From Myxococcus stipitatus DSM 14675 (lineage in GTDB: Bacteria > Myxococcota > Myxococcia > Myxococcales > Myxococcaceae), in NCBI RefSeq assembly GCF_000331735.1, contig NC_020126.1:3162001-3226000 (forward strand): a stretch of 64,000 bases of DNA. Reading direction: 5' to 3'. The translations under genes and the position numbers were made by a program. Of this stretch, positions 28,202 through 36,571 are shown piece by piece. Each line of letters opens with the position of its first letter. The stretch's first letter is position 1. The notes under the pieces were generated by a model, which was given only the letters and a program-made list of their open reading frames with translations, had not been told where the DNA came from and did no database searches.

Positions 28202-29830
28202 CTACGTCTTGGAGGTGAACTGGGATTGCGCGTCGAGGAAGACCTGACCCGGGAGCTTCGCCTCGGGGCGGAAGAGGGTCTTCAACAGCTTCTGCGCCAT
28301 CTCGTCCGTCACGGGCTTGGCGCCGGGTTGCTCGAGCTTGAAGAACGACTTGATGGTCTTCGTGTCCTCGACGCCCAGCTCCTTGTTGTACTTGGGGTCC
28401 TGGATGCGCCGCAGCTCGGCGACCACGGACAGGCCCACGCCCTGGCGGATGTCGGGCCCGTAGAAGACCTGGTGGTGCGTGTGGTGGTCCATCTTCAGCT
28501 TGAACAGCTCGTCGCCCTCCGGGCTCTTCTTCTTGGAGAGCTGATACTCCCGCACGACCTTGTTCGTTGAAGGCGCACCCGTCGTGGTCGCGGAGGCGCT
28601 GGCGGCGAAGACCTGGTTGCCGGAGTCCTGCTCGAAGCCCCCCTTGCGCATGGGGGTGCTGTCCGCGCGCTTGAGGGGCTCCAGCACCTTGGGCGTGAGC
28701 TGGTCCTCCATCGTTATCCACCCGCGCTGGAACAACTGCGTGTCATTGGCGTTGTAGCGCAGGGTCTCCGAGCCGTAGCGCGTCTTGGAGTCGGAGGCCG
28801 TGCCGGCCTCGAAGCGGAAGAACACGAAGTCGTTGTTGCGCAGCAGCTGCTCATCCGACTTGGGCGTGTTGTTGTGGACCTGTGCCGGGTCGGTGGCGAG
28901 GTTCTCGATGCGGACCTTGGATAGCACCTTGCCGGAGTTCTCGATGGCCTCCCGGCCCTCGGGCGTCGTGCTGTGGGACATGACGAAGTCACACGTCATG
29001 AAGCTGTGGAGGATCTCCTTCTCGTAGGGCTTCAGGGGACCCGAGGCCTTGATTTCGGTCTCCAGCCGCTTGATGTTCTCCTGAGAGAGATTGCGGACGA
29101 AGTCCATGCCCGTGTCCGTGTTGTCGGCGGACTTCACGGACTTGTGCCCCCAGAGTGCGTTGGCGTTGGAGGTCTTCTGGGCGTAGACCTTCATCTGCTC
29201 CGGGCTCAGGTTCTTGGACTCCGCCCCGTTCACCATGAACTCGTAGGAGCCCTTGGCGGAGTGGTCCCGGTAGGCATTGGCGATGACGGTGCTGACGCCG
29301 TTGAGGTGCTTCACCGGGTCTGTCTTCTGCTCCTCGATTCGCCCCAGGGTGTGGTTGACCGTCTTGAGCATGTGGTCCAGACGCGCGCCGGGGTCCGGGG
29401 CGTTGCTGGAGGAGGCCTTGGCCTTGGCGGCGGATTTGCTGTCGACGAGGGCGCCCTTGGCCTGCTCCAGGATGGCCTTCGTCTGCTCGGCGGTGGCCTT
29501 CGCCTCGTCCAGGTTCGTGGGGGCGGGCTGCTTGGAGAGGGTTTGCAGCGCCGCGTGCGCGACCTTGAGCGCCTGGACGTTCTCCGGCGCGGGCTTCTTT
29601 CCCGCTTCGAGCTGGTCCAGCGTCTGCTTCACGCTGAAGGCGAGCGTGGTGGGGCTCGCGGGGCCGTCCGAGTAGCGCTTCGCCTGGAGCTGCTCATAGG
29701 CCGGCGTGTCCTTGAGCTTGTCGTTGAGCGCCTGGTCCAACGCCTCCCGCTGCTCCGTGAGCTCCTTCGTCTCGACGTGCTTGTAGTTGTTGATGCTGGG
29801 AGGCGGCTTGTTGCCGACGTTGCTCACCAT
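28202..29830 (-). CDS. Uncharacterised protein, 542 residues, possible enzyme-type effector
   Basis: I do not recognise a family with confidence. The N-terminal 150 residues are helical, charged and Ala/Lys rich (LKDTPAYEQL, LDEAKATAEQTKAIL), as in a linker or chaperone-binding part. From about 265 there is a folded domain: FVMSHSTTPEGREAI, NSGKVLSKVRIEN, LLRNNDFVFFRFEAG and RYGSETLRY, followed by a C-terminal VFYGPDIRQGVGLSVVAEL. The order His-Ser-Thr-Thr, short helix, SGxVLS strand, then acidic VFF strand, reminds me of ADP-ribosyltransferase-like folds, but this is an inference only. No signal peptide or membrane segment is visible. GGAGCTCC precedes the ATG. Codon use is normal for the genome. 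Confidence 0.6.
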   Translation of the reverse strand: MVSNVGNKPPPSINNYKHVETKELTEQREALDQALNDKLKDTPAYEQLQAKRYSDGPASPTTLAFSVKQTLDQLEAGKKPAPENVQALKVAHAALQTLSKQPAPTNLDEAKATAEQTKAILEQAKGALVDSKSAAKAKASSSNAPDPGARLDHMLKTVNHTLGRIEEQKTDPVKHLNGVSTVIANAYRDHSAKGSYEFMVNGAESKNLSPEQMKVYAQKTSNANALWGHKSVKSADNTDTGMDFVRNLSQENIKRLETEIKASGPLKPYEKEILHSFMTCDFVMSHSTTPEGREAIENSGKVLSKVRIENLATDPAQVHNNTPKSDEQLLRNNDFVFFRFEAGTASDSKTRYGSETLRYNANDTQLFQRGWITMEDQLTPKVLEPLKRADSTPMRKGGFEQDSGNQVFAASASATTTGAPSTNKVVREYQLSKKKSPEGDELFKLKMDHHTHHQVFYGPDIRQGVGLSVVAELRRIQDPKYNKELGVEDTKTIKSFFKLEQPGAKPVTDEMAQKLLKTLFRPEAKLPGQVFLDAQSQFTSKT

Positions 29831-29973
29831 CGCGGAGCTCCAGGCAGAGGGGGCCGCGACGCTGACTTCACAGTCCGTCGCGGTGTGGGCCTGCCTGGGA
29901 GTTAAGAAGGTTCAAGGGGGCGCCGCCCGCTCGAGCCCTTCCCTGTTGTTGAGAAGGTGACAGTCGCGTCCGT

Positions 29974-30186
29974 CTACTCCGGCCGCATCAGCGTCTCGAG
30001 GCGCTCGATGACCTGGAGCTTGTAGACCTGGGAGCTACACTGTGGGCATTCGCCTTGGGGGATCGCAGAGACGACCACATTTCGTCCGGAAACCTCCATC
30101 TCGACTTCGATGAAGCGGCTCGCGTATGCCCCGGCGCAGGGGCAGCTGCCATATTCGTACTCGGTCCCGCTTGCATTGGTTACCAT
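29974..30186 (-). CDS. Small zinc-ribbon-like protein, 70 residues
   Basis: A short protein with four Cys arranged as CPC ... CPQC (GSCPCAGAYASR and GECPQCSSQVYKL), consistent with a rubredoxin/zinc-ribbon-type site. The C-terminal helix VIERLETLM may mediate dimerisation. Function is unknown. The ATG at 30186 lies only 24 bases from the divergent start of the next gene, so promoter and leader sequences overlap. The long minus-strand frame beyond this ATG is not credible as coding. Presence of a conserved metal site in a tiny protein is the main support. Confidence 0.6.
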   Translation of the reverse strand: MVTNASGTEYEYGSCPCAGAYASRFIEVEMEVSGRNVVVSAIPQGECPQCSSQVYKLQVIERLETLMRPE

Positions 30187-30210
30187 GGAGTCCGCCAGGA
30201 AAGAGCGCCC

Positions 30211-31101
30211 ATGAGCAAGGTATCCCATCCCCCAGGATTCCGCCCGCCGAACCCGACACGGACCCCGCAGCGGCCGACGAATCAGCGCCGCGCGTCGCGC
30301 AACCAGGGGGTTCAAGGTGGCCCCCAGCGCATCGACGAGGTCGAAGACGAAATCGAGCTCGAGAAGATGCAGGAGGAGGCCGCCTCCCTGGGCCACAACG
30401 GCGGCAAGTCCGGCGACCAGCGCGAGACTGCCTGGGCGCAGCTCGAGCAGTTCCGCAACAAGAGCAACGCGGGTGTCGGGGGCGACCAGCAGCGCGGCCG
30501 CGCCGAGCACAGCGCACGCGAGGAGGCGAACTCGACGCGGATGACGGCCGAGCTCCAGACGGCGGCCCAGTCCAACCCCACCCGGAGCATCTTCGGCTCC
30601 AAGCCCCGGGGCATCGACCAGGCCCAGGCGGCCCAGGCCGCGCAAGCGCTGGCTCCGCAGCAGGCGGTGTCCTCCGCGCAGCCGTCCGTGGCGTCCCAGA
30701 AGCCGAGCGTCTCCTCGCCCCCTCGCCCGGGAGCGCCGCTCAACGCCCACGGCCTGCTCGCCACCGGCAAGGCGGTGGGAACCTTCGTGAAGGAGCTGGC
30801 CCTGTCGTCCCTGGCGGGCACCGAGCTCCACGGGAAGCTCCAGTCCGCGGTGTCGACAGCCCAGCAGTTGTTGGCCAACAAGGAGGGCATCGCGCGCGTG
30901 GGCCTGGGCGAGAACAAGAACGCCGAGCACATCGTCCTCGTCGTCGCCAAGCGGGGCGCCAGCCTGAAGCAGCTGCTGGAGACCGTGCCGGAGAAGATTC
31001 AAGGCATCGGCACGCTCATCTCCATCGGGTTCGACGTGCTCCCGCTCAAGCGCGGCGGCAGCCCGTCGTCGACGTCCATTCCTCGAACCTTCACCGGGTG
31101 A
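30211..31101 (+). CDS. Uncharacterised protein with disordered N-terminus and globular C-terminus
   Basis: A 296-residue protein. The first 190 residues are Pro/Gln/Ala/Ser rich and probably disordered, with charged stretches (EVEDEIELEKMQEEA, REEANSTRMTAEL). The last 100 form a folded part (LLATGKAVGTFVKELALSS, LVVAKRGASLKQLLETVPEKIQGIG) for which I see no family. AGGAAAG precedes the ATG. It is divergent from the small zinc-ribbon gene and next to the possible effector gene. The three may belong to one locus, but only proximity suggests it. Confidence 0.6.
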   Translation: MSKVSHPPGFRPPNPTRTPQRPTNQRRASRNQGVQGGPQRIDEVEDEIELEKMQEEAASLGHNGGKSGDQRETAWAQLEQFRNKSNAGVGGDQQRGRAEHSAREEANSTRMTAELQTAAQSNPTRSIFGSKPRGIDQAQAAQAAQALAPQQAVSSAQPSVASQKPSVSSPPRPGAPLNAHGLLATGKAVGTFVKELALSSLAGTELHGKLQSAVSTAQQLLANKEGIARVGLGENKNAEHIVLVVAKRGASLKQLLETVPEKIQGIGTLISIGFDVLPLKRGGSPSSTSIPRTFTG

Positions 31102-31224
31102 CGGGGGCGACCGCGTCCAATCCCTATCGTGGAAATCCCCGCGATAACTGGGATTGTCGTGCCCATTCGACGGATGGCGGGAGTCGTTCCATCCGTGCGA
31201 TAACGGTGGAAGCCCCTGACTTCC

Positions 31225-33075
31225 ATGCGCTCGACCTCAAAGACTCCTGGTGTGTTGCGCGGGTATGTGTTGCCCGCGCTCCTGCTTTTCGCCCTCCCGC
31301 TCTTCGGCCTGTGGTTCGCCGGACACGCGCAAGACCGGTTTGATACACGCGTGCTCGAAGCCATCGAGCCGCAAATCCTCCGCGACAAGTCGCTCAGCGA
31401 GACGGAGCGCCAGGATGCGCTGGCCTTCTTCCGGTCCGCGTCGGCCTCGGAGGCGTGTCTCGGCACGAACGAGGAGCTGGCGAACTTCCGCGCGAACCTG
31501 GGAGAGGCGTGCTCGGACGCGGTGCAGTTCGGGTGGATGTATCGCCTGTCGCTGGGCCTGGTGGTGCTGGGGGTGTTCTCCACGTTGATCGCGCTCCTGT
31601 GCGGACTGGCGGCGTTCATCTCGCGCTCGTTCCAGTACGGCAGCTTCGTGGTGGGCTGGAACGTGCTGCGCGTGGCGAGCGCCTTCCAGGTGGCGGGGCA
31701 GGGCGGACTCGCGACGTGGCTGTCCTTCTGGGTCACCGCGCTCTGGTTCCAGCGCTACTCGCCGAAGCTCATCATCGTGATTGGCCTGCTGGCGGCGGTG
31801 GGCGTGGGCATGGTGGTGATAGCCATCTTCAAGCGCCCGTCCATGGACTTCGAGGTGGAGGCGGAGGTGCTCGAGGAGTCCGCGGCGCCGGAGTTCTGGG
31901 CCCAGGTGCGCCAGTTGTGTGAGCACCTGCGGACGCCGCCCCCGAACAACATCCTGGTGGGCATCGACGCCAACTTCTTCGTCACCGAGAGCGACATCCG
32001 CGCGGGCGGGAAGACGCTCTCCGGGCGGACGCTGTTCGTGAGTGTCTCCCTGCTGCGGCTCCTGGAGCGGGGAGAGGCGGAGGCGGTGCTGGCGCACGAG
32101 ATGGGCCACTTGCTGGGGGGCGACACGGGCCACGGCAAGCGCCTGGCGCCCAAGCTCGCGCACTTCAGCGACTACCTGGGCGCGCTCTACGAGGGCGGGA
32201 TGACCCGGCCCGTCTACTACTTCATGGTGGCCTACCGCGGGCTCTTCGAGCTGTCGCTGGGCAAGAGCCGCCGCGCGAGCGAGCTCGCCGCGGACCGGCT
32301 GGCGGCGGAGGTCACCTCGGGGAGGGAGGTGGCGCGGTCGCTGGTGAAGGTGGGCGCGTACGCGAACTTCCGCGAGCGCGTGGAGGCGGACCTGTTCGGC
32401 CGCAACGAGCAGCAGCAGTCGGTGGCCATCGCCCGCCGGGTCGCGCACGGCTTCGCCGCGTATGCGCAGTCGGAGGCGGTGCAGGACGACCTGCAGGGCG
32501 CGGTGACGCCGCACCCGTTCGACACGCACCCGCCGCTGGCGATGCGCCTGGAGAACGTGGGGGTGACGCTGAAGCCCGACGACATGGCGCAGACGCTGCT
32601 CGAGCCCGTGGAGTCCTCCTGGGTGGAGGCCTTCCTGGAGGCGGAGGCCATCGAGGCCCGGCTGTGGGGGGCCTACGAGGCGCGCTTCTCCGAGGCGCAT
32701 GACATGGCGCTGGCCTACCGCTACCGGCCGTCCAACGACGAGGAGCGGCAGCACGTGGAGAAGCACTTCCCGCCGCTGGAGTTCGCCGCGAAGGAGGAGG
32801 GCCACGAGGTGCGGCTGGACTTCGCCGAGGTGAGCTGCGCGCAGTGGGAGGAGCCGGTGCGCCTGGGGCAGGTGAAGAACGCCACCACCGCGGAGCGCAT
32901 GTTCAAGAAGTACCTGGACCTGCAGCTCGAAGGGGCGGGGATGTTCAAGGGCAAGCGCTCCATCTGCTTGAGCAAGCTCGAGGAGGGGGATGCGTTCGTG
33001 AATGCCTTTGGCAACTACCTGGGCCGTCACCGGGCCATGGAGGAGTACCAGGCCCGGTCGAGCGAAGCGGCCTGA
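31225..33075 (+). CDS. Membrane-bound M48 family zinc metalloprotease
   Basis: A 616-residue membrane protein with a first helix at about 12-33, two or three further segments at about 108-210 (LSLGLVVLGVFSTLIALLCGL, a short hydrophobic stretch near 150, LIIVIGLLAAVGVGMVVIAIF) and a soluble peptidase domain. The zinc motif is HEMGH (AVLAHEMGHLLGG), with the third ligand in SELAADRLA, as in Ste24/HtpX-type peptidases. A late TPHPFDTHPPLAMR element is also typical of the family. A long C-terminal extension of about 170 residues is not part of the peptidase core. It probably acts in membrane protein quality control. It is monocistronic. Confidence 0.85.
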   Translation: MRSTSKTPGVLRGYVLPALLLFALPLFGLWFAGHAQDRFDTRVLEAIEPQILRDKSLSETERQDALAFFRSASASEACLGTNEELANFRANLGEACSDAVQFGWMYRLSLGLVVLGVFSTLIALLCGLAAFISRSFQYGSFVVGWNVLRVASAFQVAGQGGLATWLSFWVTALWFQRYSPKLIIVIGLLAAVGVGMVVIAIFKRPSMDFEVEAEVLEESAAPEFWAQVRQLCEHLRTPPPNNILVGIDANFFVTESDIRAGGKTLSGRTLFVSVSLLRLLERGEAEAVLAHEMGHLLGGDTGHGKRLAPKLAHFSDYLGALYEGGMTRPVYYFMVAYRGLFELSLGKSRRASELAADRLAAEVTSGREVARSLVKVGAYANFRERVEADLFGRNEQQQSVAIARRVAHGFAAYAQSEAVQDDLQGAVTPHPFDTHPPLAMRLENVGVTLKPDDMAQTLLEPVESSWVEAFLEAEAIEARLWGAYEARFSEAHDMALAYRYRPSNDEERQHVEKHFPPLEFAAKEEGHEVRLDFAEVSCAQWEEPVRLGQVKNATTAERMFKKYLDLQLEGAGMFKGKRSICLSKLEEGDAFVNAFGNYLGRHRAMEEYQARSSEAA

Positions 33076-33096
33076 GCGGGAAGCCCGCCGCATGAA

Positions 33097-33126
33097 GCAC
33101 GGCCCATCCGCGAAGGTGGGCCGTGC
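33097..33126. terminator. Hairpin between convergent genes
   Basis: A 10-bp perfect stem (GCACGGCCCA / TGGGCCGTGC) with a 10-base loop lies 21 bases after the M48 gene stop and directly before the stop of the opposing Cys-rich gene, so it can end both transcripts. Confidence 0.6.
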
Positions 33127-33127
33127 G

Positions 33128-34483
33128 CTACCGCCTGCACAGGGTTCCGGCGAACTGATTGCCGTTGCAGCCTCCGAAGAAGTGGTCGGGCGTGTGGGTC
33201 AGGTAGCCGCAGTGGGTCCAGTTGCACTGGTTGCCGAACGCGTCCGAGCCGCCGGGGGTGCACAGGCGCATGGGCTGGTTCGTGGTGCAGGCCGTGCCCG
33301 AGGTGGTCGACACGGCGCAGTTGTTCGAGCCCGAGCCCAGGTACCGCAGGTTGTCACCCGTCCAGTAGTTGAAGAGCGGGGCCGCGGAGCCGTGCTGGCC
33401 CGTCCAGGTCGTCGCCGCGCTGGCGCTCCATCCGGGGGCGCACAAGGTGTCGCGATTCGGCCAGGTCACCGCGCCGCCGCACCCCACGAGGTTGCTCGTG
33501 AAGACCTGCTCGACCGTGCCGTCGGCGCAGCCCGAGGTCGGGAGGCAGAGCGAGCCCGCCGTGGGATTTCCCGCGCAGCCGCCGAAGTAGGCGTTGGGCG
33601 GGGGGAGCGCGTTGTAGCCGCAGTTTCCCCAGTTGCACGTGTTGCCCTCCGGGTCCGTCCCCGCGGCCTTGCAGACGCGCATGGGGCTCCCGGCGGGGCA
33701 GGCCGTGCCGCTGGCGGTGCTCACGAAACACGCCGTCGACGTGCCGGTGTACTCGAGGTCGTCGCTGGTCCAGTAGTGATGCGTCGGCGCCGTCGCGCCC
33801 CGCAGGTTGACCCACTCGGCGGCGGTGGCCACGCGGTAGCCCGGGCCACACAGCGCGGCGCGGTTCGCCCAGGTCATCCCGCCCGCACAGCCCACCAGGC
33901 CTCGAGAGAAGGTCTGTTCGATGGTGCCGTCCGCGCACCCGCGAGGCACGCAGAGGGTGCCCGCCGTGTTGTTCCCGGCACAGCCTCCAAAGAAGCGGTT
34001 GGGCGTGTTCGCGAGCAGGCCGCAGCCCTTCCAGTTGCATTGGTTGCCCTCGGCGTCGTTGCCTGACGCGGTACACACACGCATGGGCTGCCCCGCGGGA
34101 CAGGCCGTCCCCGACACGTACGCGACGGAGCATGCCCCGGACGCGCCGGTGTAGCGCAGGTCGTCGTTCGTCCAGTAGTTGTGGGCTGGCGCCAGTCCGT
34201 TGAACAGCGTGTCCCACTCCCGCGCCGTGGCGGGCCGGAACCCCGCGGCGCAGAGGGAGGCTCGGTTGCTCCAGGGGACGGACCCCGCGCACCCGGCCAT
34301 CCCTCCCGCGAATATCTGCTCCATGGAGCCATCCGCACAGGGAACGCCTGGAACGAGCGGCGACTCCTGGGACGACTCCTGCAGCGCCTCTTCGGCCTCG
34401 ATGGGGGCATTGCAGGCCCCGGTCAGCAGCATGGCCCCGAGGCTCCACCGCTTCATGAATGAGATACACCCTGTCTGAGTCAT
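33128..34483 (-). CDS. Exported protein with three tandem cysteine-rich modules
   Basis: After a signal segment (GAMLLTGACNAP, probable lipobox) the 451-residue protein consists of three modules of about 130 residues, starting near 49, 185 and 321. Each begins CADGxxEQ.F, continues with GC.G...W.NR..LC, ..YWT.DDL.Y.G, C.VS..SGTAC, MR.C, a D..GN.CNW..CG segment, and ends FFGGC.GN..AGTLC. About ten Cys recur at equal positions per module, implying an internally disulphide-bonded, extracellular fold. I do not know a named family. The start at 34483 has GGGAG upstream; an internal ATG at 34456 also gives a valid signal. A structural or binding role is inferred. Confidence 0.7.
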   Translation of the reverse strand: MTQTGCISFMKRWSLGAMLLTGACNAPIEAEEALQESSQESPLVPGVPCADGSMEQIFAGGMAGCAGSVPWSNRASLCAAGFRPATAREWDTLFNGLAPAHNYWTNDDLRYTGASGACSVAYVSGTACPAGQPMRVCTASGNDAEGNQCNWKGCGLLANTPNRFFGGCAGNNTAGTLCVPRGCADGTIEQTFSRGLVGCAGGMTWANRAALCGPGYRVATAAEWVNLRGATAPTHHYWTSDDLEYTGTSTACFVSTASGTACPAGSPMRVCKAAGTDPEGNTCNWGNCGYNALPPPNAYFGGCAGNPTAGSLCLPTSGCADGTVEQVFTSNLVGCGGAVTWPNRDTLCAPGWSASAATTWTGQHGSAAPLFNYWTGDNLRYLGSGSNNCAVSTTSGTACTTNQPMRLCTPGGSDAFGNQCNWTHCGYLTHTPDHFFGGCNGNQFAGTLCRR

Positions 34484-34835
34484 GGACTGTCGCTCCCGTG
34501 AGACACCCCGCTCGATGCGGAGTGAGAAGTCTCATCTGTCTTGTCGCTGAATCACCATCGCACTGGAGGAGGTGGGGTGACGCTGCGGGCGTCTGGGGTT
34601 GCCCGCCAGGCGTGGCCCGCTGGCCAGGCCCGCATTCTTGTTGGGGTTTCGTGTGTCCAGGACGTGTTTTCGGGAGTGTCTCGAAGTGGATGGATGAGAT
34701 GTCTTCTATGAAAACAAACTCCGACGTCCGGGTCGGGTGATACCTGGGTTGAAACAAAAACAACGACGGGAGGTGTATTGCTTGTCGTGCGGTGGGTGGT
34801 CCACCGCTGGGTCGTCCTGAAAGAGAGGTACAGCA
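34484..34835. other. Divergent intergenic region, low GC
   Basis: About 350 bases between the Cys-rich gene and a small lipoprotein gene. The part from about 34670 to 34780 is clearly less GC rich than the window (runs such as GAAACAAAAACAAC), as expected of promoters. A short imperfect inverted repeat (CGGTGG / CCACCG) lies near 34790. No gene is supported. Confidence 0.5.
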
Positions 34836-35150
34836 ATGAGGTCACTTGTGAGAGTCACGGTCCTTGGGCTGGTGTTCCTGGCCGTGGGCTGTGGTGAGAA
34901 TTCTCCGGAGCCCGCGGCCGAACCCCCTCCTTCCATGCACGAGGCGGCGCTCGAGGAGTCGATGCCGTCCGAGGCGGAGCTGGCCGCGGCGCGGACGGCG
35001 GCCGTGGTGACGGCGGTTCCCGTGAACTACGTCATCGACCCCTCCACGACGGTGGAGCTCACCGTGACGTCGGGAGAGGAGCAGGCGGAGCCCGCTGCGT
35101 CCCTCCAGACGCCCGAAACCCCGGGCGCCGTGCGGCGTCCCCTCAAGTAG
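34836..35150 (+). CDS. Small lipoprotein, 104 residues
   Basis: The signal peptide ends in FLAVGCGEN, a good lipobox. The mature part is short, Pro/Glu/Ala rich and acidic (EPAAEPPPSMHEAALEES), then a single hydrophobic/beta segment (VNYVIDPSTTVELTVTSG). I know no family. AGAGAGG precedes the ATG. It is 27 bases upstream of a DUF1036 protein gene and probably co-transcribed with it. A role in envelope or adhesion is possible but not shown. Confidence 0.65.
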   Translation: MRSLVRVTVLGLVFLAVGCGENSPEPAAEPPPSMHEAALEESMPSEAELAAARTAAVVTAVPVNYVIDPSTTVELTVTSGEEQAEPAASLQTPETPGAVRRPLK

Positions 35151-35177
35151 TCGGCCGGAACGAGCGAGGAACATCAC

Positions 35178-35582
35178 ATGACGACGAGAAAGCTCATGAT
35201 GGCCGTGGGGGCCCTGGCCGGGCTCGGGTTCGCGATGCCGGCCCATGCGTGGGTGCAGTTCTGCAACGGCACCAGCGCCACCATCTGGACCGCCTATTCG
35301 TGGCGCCAGACGAGCTGCGCGACGGGCTGGGCGAAGCGAGGCTGGTGGAGCCTGACGCCGGGGCAATGCAAGATTGTCTACGGCCCCGCAATCACCAACC
35401 GGTACTCCTATTACTTCGCGGAGGGTGGGGGGCGGACCTGGTCGGGTCCCTACTACACCTGTACGCCCTACGCCGCGTTCAACCTGTGTGATCATCAGTG
35501 CTTCAGCCCCTCGCGCAACCTGGGCTACAGGCAGCTCGATACGGGGAGCTACACGAACTACACGTTGACCCTGCGGCCCTGA
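35178..35582 (+). CDS. DUF1036 family exported protein
   Basis: A 134-residue secreted protein with a Sec signal cleaved after MPAHA. The mature part is the typical DUF1036 domain: VQFCNGTSATIWTAYSW, WAKRGWWSLTPGQCKIVYG, RYSYYFAEG and four to six Cys that should form disulphides (FCNG, SCATG, QCKI, YTCT, LCDHQCF). Family members are small periplasmic or secreted proteins of unknown function in many bacteria. It is the second gene after the small lipoprotein, and a strong hairpin lies 8 bases after its stop. Confidence 0.8.
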   Translation: MTTRKLMMAVGALAGLGFAMPAHAWVQFCNGTSATIWTAYSWRQTSCATGWAKRGWWSLTPGQCKIVYGPAITNRYSYYFAEGGGRTWSGPYYTCTPYAAFNLCDHQCFSPSRNLGYRQLDTGSYTNYTLTLRP

Positions 35583-35590
35583 GCCGCCTC

Positions 35591-35626
35591 CCGAGGCCCG
35601 GCGCGTGCGCTGACGCCGGGCCTCGG
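35591..35626 (+). terminator. Strong hairpin after the DUF1036 gene
   Basis: A 13-bp perfect stem (arms CCGAGGCCCGGCG / CGCCGGGCCTCGG) with a 10-base loop starts 8 bases after the stop. It is the best terminator candidate in the window, although only a short TCCTCT run follows. Confidence 0.7.
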
Positions 35627-35714
35627 TCCTCTCGAAGATGAAGTACTGATGCAACAGGGTAGTCAGGTTGGCCACTTCGGCCCAGGATTCGCCCTGATTC
35701 TGGATATTCTGAAA

Positions 35715-35876
35715 TGGGAGTGGACGAACGGCCAGGTGGCCACCGACGCGAACGGGCTGCCGCCCGAGAAGCAGATGCTGTTCACCGACTACCCCGCGGG
35801 TGGTCACGAAATCTGGGACTCCGTCTACCAGGACCCGAAGGTCATCGCCTGGATGCTCGCGCAGCAGCGGCCCTGA
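35715..35876 (+). pseudogene. Truncated esterase C-terminus (remnant)
   Basis: A reading frame ending in the stop at 35874-35876 encodes the last 53 residues of an alpha/beta hydrolase, including the catalytic-His motif (GGHEIWD) and the ending SMLAQQRP-like, here WMLAQQRP. Hand alignment to the end of the esterase at 14305-15987 gives 30 identical residues of 53 with one gap, and the final eight residues are the same. Nothing upstream matches the nucleophile region, and a terminator hairpin precedes it, so this is the tail of a lost paralogue rather than a gene. An in-frame ATG at 35649 could still give a 75-residue peptide. Confidence 0.7.
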
Positions 35877-35994
35877 TGACCGCGACCGGGCAGGGCCGCG
35901 CGGATGTCTTGGCCCTGCTCATCCACTTCTCCAGGAATCCCCAGCGCCGGGGCGGCGTTCGAGCGAGCCGGATTCGTCACACAGGGAGCCTCTC

Positions 35995-36534
35995 ATGCGC
36001 CGTGCCGTTGCCTCGTGCTGGGTCGTGCTGTCCTTGCTGTCACCCTGGAGTGCCCGCGCCGCGGAGCCGGTGGAGAGCGCGGGGGCGCGCGCCTTCAAGC
36101 GCCTGGGCGCGCTCGTGGGGACCTGGGAGGGGACGTTCTCCAACGGGAAGGTCCACCACGTCACGTACAGGCTCTCGGCGGTCAACAGCGTCCTCGTCGA
36201 GACCTGGGCCCTGGGGCCGGAGCGTGAGTCCCTGACGCTCTATCACCTGGATGGAGACACCCTGGTGGCGGACCACTACTGCCCTCAAGGCAACACTCCC
36301 CGGCTCGAGCTGGCGAAGCGCGCGGACGGGGACTCGCTGTCGTTCGTGTTCCGCGATGGGACGAACCTGAAGGTGAAGGGCAAGTCCCACCAGCACGCGT
36401 TCTGGGTGCGGCTGGACGGGCCCGACGCATTCGCCCGAGGCGAGACCTACGTGGAGAACGGCAGCACGCCCCCACAGCTCGCGAAGGCCGGCCCGGGTGA
36501 GGCCGTCACCTACCGGCGCGTGGCCACTCCATAA
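35995..36534 (+). CDS. Small exported protein, 179 residues, unknown function
   Basis: A Sec signal (ending SARAAEP) leads a mature beta-rich protein resembling the DUF1579/lipocalin-like type: LVGTWEGTFSNGKVHHVTYRLSA, VLVETWALG, LTLYHLDGDTLVADHYCPQGN, LKVKGKSHQHAFWVRL. The first part, with its LxGxWxG turn, is the best clue to a lipocalin-type barrel. No catalytic motif is seen. AGGGAG precedes the ATG by a few bases. It follows the esterase remnant and is convergent with the PNGase A-like gene. Confidence 0.7.
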   Translation: MRRAVASCWVVLSLLSPWSARAAEPVESAGARAFKRLGALVGTWEGTFSNGKVHHVTYRLSAVNSVLVETWALGPERESLTLYHLDGDTLVADHYCPQGNTPRLELAKRADGDSLSFVFRDGTNLKVKGKSHQHAFWVRLDGPDAFARGETYVENGSTPPQLAKAGPGEAVTYRRVATP

Positions 36535-36571
36535 GGCCCAACGCCGGCAAGGTGACAGGGATTGTCCCGCC

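Noticed and set aside
30187..31002. Minus-strand frame extending the 70-residue zinc-ribbon protein to over 340 residues
   Set aside because: The extension lies opposite a real gene and is low complexity; only the last 70 codons look like protein.
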